Shown here in pieces: positions 6,826 through 11,837 of a stretch of DNA of 11,837 bases. Both the position numbers and the translations under genes were made by a program. This DNA is from Comamonadaceae bacterium (lineage in GTDB: Bacteria; Pseudomonadota; Gammaproteobacteria; Burkholderiales; Burkholderiaceae_C): the NCBI GenBank assembly GCA_947494405.1, contig CANLWQ010000034.1, forward strand, positions 1 to 11,837, read 5' to 3'. The notes beneath the pieces were generated by a model. It ran no database searches and had not been told where the DNA came from. It was given only the letters and a program-made list of their open reading frames with translations. Each line of letters opens with the position of its first letter. Position 1 is the first letter of the stretch.

Positions 6826-7272
6826 ATGGCCGAAGCCAACGATCCCGTCTTTCAAATTCAACGCATCTACCTTAAAGACGTGTCTTTAGAGCAACCCAAT
6901 TCACCCGCCATTTTGTTGTCGCAAGAGGCCCCTACGGTGGATATACAAATTGGTTTGGGTTCAGAGCAAATTGGTGAAGGCGTGTTTGAAATCACCGTCA
7001 CTGCTACTGTCACCACCAAAATCAAAGAGCAAACCATGTTTTTGGTTGAGGCCAAGCAAGCCGGTATTTTTGAGATTCGCAACCTGCCCGAGGGCCAGTT
7101 GCAACCCGTCACGGGCATTGCCTGCCCGCAAATCATTTACCCCTATTTGCGCGGCAATGTGGCCGATGTGATTCAGCGTGCCGGTTTCCCACCTGTGCAC
7201 ATGGCAGAAATCAATTTCCAAGCCATGTTTGACCAGCAGCAACGCATGGCTGCTGAACAACAACTGCAGTGA
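6826..7272 (+). CDS. secB: Protein-export chaperone SecB
   Basis: Cytoplasmic tetrameric chaperone that keeps precursor proteins unfolded and hands them to SecA for export by the Sec translocase. The protein has 148 residues, close to the 155 of E. coli. Recognisable parts are the N-terminal [19 protein letters not shown] (9-27), central beta strands ([11 protein letters not shown]), the [14 protein letters not shown] block (97-110) and [15 protein letters not shown] (121-135). The C-terminus is rich in glutamine and methionine ([12 protein letters not shown]). AGGA at 6814-6817 lies 8 bases before the ATG, a good Shine-Dalgarno. A hairpin with a T-run directly precedes the gene. The gpsA GTG overlaps the secB stop as GTGA, so the two are translationally linked. 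Confidence 0.97.
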   Translation: MAEANDPVFQIQRIYLKDVSLEQPNSPAILLSQEAPTVDIQIGLGSEQIGEGVFEITVTATVTTKIKEQTMFLVEAKQAGIFEIRNLPEGQLQPVTGIACPQIIYPYLRGNVADVIQRAGFPPVHMAEINFQAMFDQQQRMAAEQQLQ

Positions 7273-8270
7273 AGCTATTGGTGGTTGGCGCGGGTGCCTG
7301 GGGCACGGCCTTGGCTGTGCAGGCCTGCCAACGCCACGACGTGACTTTATGGGCGCGCGACGCTGCATTGATTCAAAGCATGCAGCAGCAGGGTGAAAAC
7401 CAGCGATATTTGCCTGGCCGCGCAATGCCTAGCGCTTTGCAATTAAGCCACGCCCCTTTTAACCAAGCTTTGTTGCATGTCGACTTAACAGTGCTGGCCG
7501 TGCCCATGGCCTCGCTGCGTTCGGTGTTGCAGGCGCTTGCGCCCTTGCAAAAGCAGCAACCACTGGCTTGGTTGTGTAAGGGCTTTGAAGCCGCGCAATC
7601 GTCTTCGCAAGCCGGGGGCTTGCTCGCTCACGAGGTGCAAACCGATGTGGCGCCTGGCATGCTCGCCGGCGTTTTGAGTGGCCCCAGTTTTGCCCAAGAA
7701 GTCGCCGGCGGTCTTCCAGCCGCCTTGGTGGCCGCCAGTGCGCATGCCAGCGTGCGCGATGCCTTGGTACAGGCTTTTCATGGCGACAACTTGCGCATTT
7801 ATGCCAATGAAGATGTGGTGGGTGTGGAGGTGGGGGGAGCCGTGAAAAACGTCATGGCGATTGCCACCGGTTTGTGTGACGGTATGCAACTGGGCATGAA
7901 CGCCCGTGCCGCGCTCATCACCCGGGGTTTGGCAGAAATGACGCGTTTGGGCGTGGCCATGGGAGCGCGCGCCGACACCTTCATGGGGCTGAGCGGCTTA
8001 GGCGATTTGGTGCTCACCGCCACGGGCGACTTGAGCCGCAATCGACAGGTGGGTTTGGCGCTGGCGCAAGGCCAGTCGCTGCAACACATATTGCAATCGT
8101 TAGGCCATGTGGCCGAGGGCGTGTACAGCGCCCAAACCGTGGTGGCGCGCGCCGCGCAGTTGGGCGTGGACATGCCTATTGCCCAAGCGGTGGTGGCGGT
8201 GTTGCAAGGTCAAACCTCGGCCCAGCAAGCCGTCGCCGCATTGATGGGGCGTGGGGCCAAAGGAGAGTAG
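7269..8270 (+). CDS. gpsA: Glycerol-3-phosphate dehydrogenase [NAD(P)+]
   Basis: Reduces dihydroxyacetone phosphate to sn-glycerol 3-phosphate for phospholipid synthesis, in the cytoplasm. The protein has 333 residues, against 339 in E. coli. The Rossmann loop is GAGAWG (7-12). WLCKGFE (101-107) carries K104, SGPSFAQEV (137-145) is conserved, and [13 protein letters not shown] (189-201) carries the catalytic lysine K193. [14 protein letters not shown] (211-224), GLSGLGDL (240-247) with D246, and TGDLSRNR (252-259) complete the C-terminal catalytic domain, which ends in the EGVYSA helix (283-288). The GTG start at 7269 overlaps the secB stop by 4 bases, and [12 protein letters not shown] is the expected opening. 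It is last in the rhodanese-grxC-secB-gpsA series; the opposing panC ends 19 bases later. Confidence 0.97.
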   Translation: MKLLVVGAGAWGTALAVQACQRHDVTLWARDAALIQSMQQQGENQRYLPGRAMPSALQLSHAPFNQALLHVDLTVLAVPMASLRSVLQALAPLQKQQPLAWLCKGFEAAQSSSQAGGLLAHEVQTDVAPGMLAGVLSGPSFAQEVAGGLPAALVAASAHASVRDALVQAFHGDNLRIYANEDVVGVEVGGAVKNVMAIATGLCDGMQLGMNARAALITRGLAEMTRLGVAMGARADTFMGLSGLGDLVLTATGDLSRNRQVGLALAQGQSLQHILQSLGHVAEGVYSAQTVVARAAQLGVDMPIAQAVVAVLQGQTSAQQAVAALMGRGAKGE

Positions 8271-8289
8271 TTGGCTGACGAATTAAGGA

Positions 8290-9138
8290 TCAAACTTCTA
8301 TGTTGTCAATCAACCTTGTCGTGCCCAACTTCGCAGCTCCCAGCACCACCAGCGCATCGCCAACCAGCGGGGCTTGCAGGTCAAGGCGACGGCGCACACA
8401 CAGGTAATCAGGTTGCCAGCCGCGCTGGCGCAGATACTCAATGGCCTGGGCTTCAAGTTGCTTTAACAAGTTGGGCAGTTCAGTGCCACAAGCCAAAGCC
8501 TCTTGGCCAAGTTGGCGCAAAGCCATAGACAAATGCACCGCTTCGGCGCGTTCGTTGGCACTTAAATAGCCGTTACGCGAACTCAGTGCCAAGCCATCGG
8601 GTGCGCGGCTGGTGTCTACGCCTACAACTTCGATGGGCAGGGCAAACTGGCGCACCATGTGGCGAATCACCATCAGCTGTTGGTAGTCTTTTTTGCCGAA
8701 CACCGCCACGCCTTGGGCCTGACCTGCAAACACCGCTGTAAATAATTTCATCACCACGGTGCTGACACCAGTGAAAAAGCCGGGGCGAAACTGCCCTTCC
8801 AAGATATCGGCAAGCGCTGGGTCGGGTTGCACTTTGAAGGTTTGGGGTTGCGGATACAACTCAGCCTCATCGGGCGCAAACAACACATCGCAACCCTGTG
8901 AACGCAGTTTGGCGCAGTCATCTTCAAAAGTGCGGGGATAACTGTCAAAGTCTTCGTGCGGCAAAAACTGCAAGCGATTAACAAAAATACTGGCCACCAA
9001 CACATCGCCCAAGGGCTTGGCTTGGCGCAGCAAATCCAAATGGCCTTGGTGCAAATTGCCCATGGTGGGCACAAAAGCGGGGCGGTTAAAGCGCTGCAAA
9101 TGCTGGCGTAACTCGGCCAGCGTACGGGCGATCAACAT
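8290..9138 (-). CDS. panC: Pantothenate synthetase (pantoate-beta-alanine ligase)
   Basis: Joins D-pantoate and beta-alanine with ATP to make pantothenate, the precursor of coenzyme A, in the cytoplasm. The protein has 282 residues, as expected (E. coli 283). The HIGH-like ATP site is [10 protein letters not shown] (24-33), with H30 and H33. KKDYQQL (149-155), [11 protein letters not shown] (179-189) with the KMSKS-like SSRN, and QPDYLCVRR (242-250) are all in place. The substrate strand usually written SIFVNPTQF reads SIFVNRLQF here (50-58), so R55 and L56 replace the common P and T; the rest of the site is normal, and I recall this form from related Burkholderiales. The ATG at 9138 lies 7 bases after the panB stop with no strong Shine-Dalgarno. 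It is last in the SulP-DUF3460-scpA-panB-panC series. Confidence 0.96.
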   Translation of the reverse strand: MLIARTLAELRQHLQRFNRPAFVPTMGNLHQGHLDLLRQAKPLGDVLVASIFVNRLQFLPHEDFDSYPRTFEDDCAKLRSQGCDVLFAPDEAELYPQPQTFKVQPDPALADILEGQFRPGFFTGVSTVVMKLFTAVFAGQAQGVAVFGKKDYQQLMVIRHMVRQFALPIEVVGVDTSRAPDGLALSSRNGYLSANERAEAVHLSMALRQLGQEALACGTELPNLLKQLEAQAIEYLRQRGWQPDYLCVRRRLDLQAPLVGDALVVLGAAKLGTTRLIDNIEV

Positions 9139-9145
9139 ACGGTGC

Positions 9146-9991
9146 TTACCAAGCGTGCAATTCGTTCACAGGAAAGCGTTGTTCCTTGACTGCCCGCACA
9201 AAAGCTTGCATGGCTTCTAAGATGGTTGAAGCTTCGTTCATGAAGTTGTGCGCGAACTTGGGCACCTTGCCTTGGGTCACACCCAACATATCGTGCAGCA
9301 CCAAAATTTGTCCCGCTGTGTCCACTCCAGCACCAATGCCTATGGTGGCGCAAGTACTTAGTGCGCGGGTGATGTCGCCCGAAAGTACCGCAGGCACCAT
9401 TTCCAGCACCAACATTTGCGCGCCGGCTTTTTCCAGTTGCAAAGCATCTTGCATCAACTGCTGCGCGGCGTTGTCGGTGCGGCCTTGCACACGGTAGCCA
9501 CCCAAGGTGTTCACGCTTTGCGGGGTCAAACCAATGTGTCCGCACACAGGTATGCCACGCGTGACCAAAAACTCCACGGTGGGGGCCAACCACACGCCAC
9601 CTTCTAGTTTGACCATATGGGCGCCGGCTTGCATCAAAACGCTGGCGCTGCGAAAAGCTTGCTCGGGCGTGGCGTAGGTGCCAAATGGCATATCGCCCAA
9701 AACAATAGGACGGCCGTGCTGCTTTTGCACGCTACGTGCCACGCATTCGGTGTGGTAGCGCATGTCCTCTAAGGTAACAGGCAAAGTGCTGTTGTGGCCT
9801 TGGCAGACCATGCCCAAAGAGTCGCCTACCAAAATCACTTCTACACCCGCCAAATCGGCCAATGCCGCAAAGCTTGCGTCATAGGCGGTCAGCATGCTGA
9901 TTTTTTCGCCTTCGCTGTACATCTTCATCAAGCTGTGCAGGGTAATGGCAGCACGCTTGGAGGCGGGTGGGGCACTGGGTTGTACGCTCAT
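9146..9991 (-). CDS. panB: 3-methyl-2-oxobutanoate hydroxymethyltransferase
   Basis: Transfers a hydroxymethyl group from 5,10-methylene-tetrahydrofolate to alpha-ketoisovalerate to form ketopantoate, the first dedicated step of pantothenate synthesis. The protein has 281 residues, against 264 in E. coli, the difference lying mainly in the N-terminal 16 residues. TAYDASFA (35-42) and [19 protein letters not shown] (55-73) are conserved. Metal and substrate residues D57, D100 and E130 (in VKLEGG) correspond to E. coli D45, D84 and E114; H152 (GHIGLTPQ) and catalytic E197 (LVLEMVP) correspond to H136 and E181. A clear Shine-Dalgarno (GAGGAAA, plus-strand 9999-10005) precedes the ATG at 9991. 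It lies 21 bases after scpA and 7 bases before panC, so the pathway pair panB-panC is cotranscribed. Confidence 0.97.
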   Translation of the reverse strand: MSVQPSAPPASKRAAITLHSLMKMYSEGEKISMLTAYDASFAALADLAGVEVILVGDSLGMVCQGHNSTLPVTLEDMRYHTECVARSVQKQHGRPIVLGDMPFGTYATPEQAFRSASVLMQAGAHMVKLEGGVWLAPTVEFLVTRGIPVCGHIGLTPQSVNTLGGYRVQGRTDNAAQQLMQDALQLEKAGAQMLVLEMVPAVLSGDITRALSTCATIGIGAGVDTAGQILVLHDMLGVTQGKVPKFAHNFMNEASTILEAMQAFVRAVKEQRFPVNELHAW

Positions 9992-10012
9992 GGTGGGTTT
10001 TCCTCGAAGAAA

Positions 10013-10867
10013 TCAGTTAACCGGCGCGTAAGCCAAGCGCACATAAATAGGTGCATAGGCCTCGGCTTGGGTGATGTCGACCAAGGTTTCTTTGGCGAGT
10101 TCAAGCAAGGCGATGAAGGTGACCAGCAACACCGGCACACCCAAAGTGGCATCAAACAAATCGGCAAACTCAACAAAGCGTTGGCCTTGCAGTTTCTTCA
10201 AGACGATGCTCATGTGCTCGCGTACCGACAACTCTTGGCGACTGATTTTGTGGTGCTGTACCAGTTTGGCTCGGCGCAAAATATCCGCCCAAGCTTGCTG
10301 CAACTCCACCGCGTCCACATGGGGAAAGCGAGGTTGCAAGGATTGTTCGATGTAAACCTGTGCGCGTAAAAAGTCTCGACCTTGTTGGGGAAACTGATAC
10401 AAGTTGGCGGCGGCCAATTTGAGTTGCTCGTATTCCAGCAGTCGGCGCACCAACTCGGCTCTGGGGTCTTCGGGCTCCACGCCTTCAGCTACTTTTTTGG
10501 GCGGCAGCAGCATGCGTGACTTGATTTCAATCAGCATGGCTGCCATCAGCAAATATTCAGCAGCCAGTTCTAGATTGGTTTTGCGGATTTCCTCGACATA
10601 ACTGAGGTACTGACGTGTGAGGCCTGCCATCGGAATATCGAGGATGTTGAAGTTTTGCTTGCGAATCAGGTACAGCAGCAAATCGAGTGGGCCTTCAAAC
10701 GCCTCTAAAAAGATTTGCAGCGCGTCTGGCGGGATGTACAAATCTTGCGGCATGGCAAACAAGGGTTCGCCATACAAACGCGCCACCGCTACATGGTCGA
10801 TGACAGTAGGCATATGCGGCAAGTCGCCGCTGGGCCCTTGCCAAGGGGATTGCTCATTCGGCGTCAT
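10013..10867 (-). CDS. scpA: Segregation and condensation protein A
   Basis: Kleisin subunit of the Smc-ScpA-ScpB condensin that organises and separates the chromosome. The protein has 284 residues from the ATG at 10867; GTG at 10870 would add one. The N-terminal kleisin region is FEGPLDLLLYLIRKQNFNIL (57-76) followed by TNLELAAEYLLMAAMLIEIK (97-116), the Smc-neck-binding helices. A charged linker (123-145) leads to a helical middle, and a C-terminal winged-helix region (about 215-280) includes LVTFIALLELAKETLVDI. The roughly 50 residues before the FEGPLDL block are longer than in Bacillus-type ScpA but include an ARLYGEPLFAMPQDLYIPPDAL stretch I associate with Burkholderiales proteins. The start overlaps the DUF3460 stop by 1 base (TGATG). 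No scpB or smc gene is in the window. Confidence 0.95.
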   Translation of the reverse strand: MTPNEQSPWQGPSGDLPHMPTVIDHVAVARLYGEPLFAMPQDLYIPPDALQIFLEAFEGPLDLLLYLIRKQNFNILDIPMAGLTRQYLSYVEEIRKTNLELAAEYLLMAAMLIEIKSRMLLPPKKVAEGVEPEDPRAELVRRLLEYEQLKLAAANLYQFPQQGRDFLRAQVYIEQSLQPRFPHVDAVELQQAWADILRRAKLVQHHKISRQELSVREHMSIVLKKLQGQRFVEFADLFDATLGVPVLLVTFIALLELAKETLVDITQAEAYAPIYVRLAYAPVN

Positions 10868-11076
10868 CACTTAACGCTGGGATTGAAATAAACGTAAGGC
10901 TTTTGCGCCACGCCGGCCGCCTTGAACTCGCTTTGCTCTGGGGCGTTGAGGGGCTTGTCCCATAACAAGGCGCGGCCTTGGCGTTGCTCGGCTTCGAGCG
11001 TGGGCTTGGCGGCTTTGAGTTGCTGGATAAACAGCGAGGCTTCAGAGACGTAGTCAGGGCGGGAGAACAATGACAT
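10867..11076 (-). CDS. DUF3460 family small protein
   Basis: A 69-residue, charged, soluble-looking protein of unknown function, matching the short DUF3460 family found in betaproteobacteria. Family marks are YVSEASLFIQQLKAAKPTLE (9-28), EQRQGRALLWDK (30-41) and a C-terminal KPYVYFNP (59-66). No signal peptide, membrane helix or known catalytic motif is visible. The ATG at 11076 is chosen because the family begins close to the (Y)xSExxxFI segment; a GTG at 11100 would add eight residues without a better ribosome-binding site. It follows the SulP gene by 28 bases, and its TGA stop overlaps the scpA start, so it is translationally linked to scpA. That coupling may mean a shared role, but this is inference. 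Confidence 0.85.
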   Translation of the reverse strand: MSLFSRPDYVSEASLFIQQLKAAKPTLEAEQRQGRALLWDKPLNAPEQSEFKAAGVAQKPYVYFNPSVK

Positions 11077-11104
11077 GGGACTGTCCAAGAGTGGGAGCAC
11101 TATT

Positions 11105-11837
11105 CTAGCTACCCAGAATTTTTACAAGCGCTGGCACATCTTCCCTGCAGTTTTCTTCACCAATCTCAGCCAACAAACCGCAGCGTTGCAAAATATCTAA
11201 GGGTTGGTCGCGCAAGCCGCCCAATCGCAGGGCCACGCCTTTGGCCTGACAAGCCTCCCACAGTTGGCCCAAGGCATCAGCGCCGCTGGAATCTATGTAA
11301 ATCAGCCCCGCGCAGTCAAGTACCAAGCTGTGGGTGGGTAAGTCGCTGATGCGTTGCTCGACCAAATTCACTGCACCAAAAAACAAAGCGCCTTGCAAAC
11401 GGTGAACTTGGGTTTGGCTGTCTCGCCACAGCAAATCGCAACGGGTGAGGCTGGAGACGCGAAATAAAAACGTCAGCGTTGCCGCCGCCAAGCCCACAGC
11501 CACCGCCACGCTTAAATCGACCGTGATGGTCAGCACAAACACCGACAATAAGGTGAGGCGATAGGGCCAACGAAATTGCTGCAAATCGGTAAACGCATGC
11601 CACTCGCCCATGTTCCAAGCGATAAACACCAAGATGGCGCTCAAAGCTGCCAAGGGCACATGAAACGCCAAGGGCGCAGCCAACAGCATCACCAACAACA
11701 GGCTCAGCGCATGAACCATACCCGCGACCGGGCTGGTGGCGCCGTTGTTCACATTGGTCATGGTGCGGGCAATCGTGCCGGTGGCAGGCATGCCGCCCAC
11801 AAAAGGCATCGCAATATTGGCAATGCCTTGGGCCATC
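11105..11837 (-). CDS. SulP-family anion transporter with STAS domain (5' end outside window)
   Basis: C-terminal 244 residues or so of an inner-membrane SLC26/SulP transporter; these carry sulfate, bicarbonate or dicarboxylates, and the substrate cannot be told here. The visible part begins in the conserved transport core, GGMPATGTIARTMTNVNNGA (14-33 of the fragment). Hydrophobic segments follow at about 38-58, 62-78 and 92-127, and then a cytoplasmic STAS domain (about 140-240). The STAS loop IYIDSSGADAL (179-189) has the DSSG arrangement also found in anti-sigma-factor antagonists. The frame stays open to the window end, so the N-terminal membrane domain is missing from view. The stop (TAG) lies 28 bases before DUF3460 on the same strand with no terminator between, so it may be cotranscribed with scpA and panBC. 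Confidence 0.93.
   Translation of the reverse strand, partial: MAQGIANIAMPFVGGMPATGTIARTMTNVNNGATSPVAGMVHALSLLLVMLLAAPLAFHVPLAALSAILVFIAWNMGEWHAFTDLQQFRWPYRLTLLSVFVLTITVDLSVAVAVGLAAATLTFLFRVSSLTRCDLLWRDSQTQVHRLQGALFFGAVNLVEQRISDLPTHSLVLDCAGLIYIDSSGADALGQLWEACQAKGVALRLGGLRDQPLDILQRCGLLAEIGEENCREDVPALVKILGS

Noticed and set aside
8271..8528. Open frame of 85 codons following gpsA on the plus strand
   Set aside because: It is almost wholly antisense to the 3' end of panC, has no ribosome-binding site, and its composition is unlike a natural protein.
9132..9593. Open frame of 153 codons on the minus strand inside panB
   Set aside because: It lies in another frame of panB, and its translation shows a biased His/Arg composition with no recognisable motif; panB itself is intact and unmistakable.
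1..11837. Search for a mobile element, defence island, CRISPR array, tRNA or other accessory system
   Set aside because: Coding is nearly continuous with housekeeping genes; no transposase, integrase, repeat array, cloverleaf or composition break was seen by eye.

Overview
The window looks like ordinary chromosome of a betaproteobacterium in the order Burkholderiales, most likely family Comamonadaceae. The reasons are recognisable protein types (a short DUF3460 protein, ScpA, a PanC with VNRLQF, GpmA followed by an S41 protease), the gene order, and very dense packing with 1-4 base stop/start overlaps. Base and codon use look uniform by eye. I see no insertion sequence, phage gene, tRNA, rRNA, CRISPR array or integration scar.

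Layout. (1) 1-2998, plus strand: the 3' part of aspS, then folE, a DUF429 protein and a GNAT acetyltransferase. They are linked by ATGA overlaps or a 6-base gap and are probably one transcript. (2) 2956-5980, minus strand: gpmA, then ctpA (S41 protease), then a MoeB/ThiF-like E1 enzyme. The end of this last gene overlaps the end of the GNAT gene by 43 bases. (3) 5981-6061: a short divergent control region holding a perfect 10-bp palindrome. (4) 6062-8270, plus strand: membrane-anchored rhodanese, grxC, secB, gpsA. A hairpin with a T-run sits in the secB leader, directly before secB. (5) 8290-11837, minus strand: the 3' part of a SulP transporter, then a DUF3460 protein, scpA, panB and panC.

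How they fit together. Most genes are housekeeping: aspartyl-tRNA charging, folate synthesis, glycolysis, envelope proteolysis, protein export, phospholipid precursor synthesis, chromosome condensation and pantothenate synthesis. Region 2-4 is the local version of a locus known from gammaproteobacteria, where rhodanese-grx-secB(-gpsA) diverges from a phosphoglycerate mutase operon. Here the mutase is the 2,3-bisphosphoglycerate-dependent type, and no envC lies between it and ctpA.

I found no convincing undescribed system. The best leads are the possible attenuator in front of secB, the mutase swap at the conserved divergent locus, the palindrome between the two operons, and the uncharacterised DUF429 protein in a folE operon.
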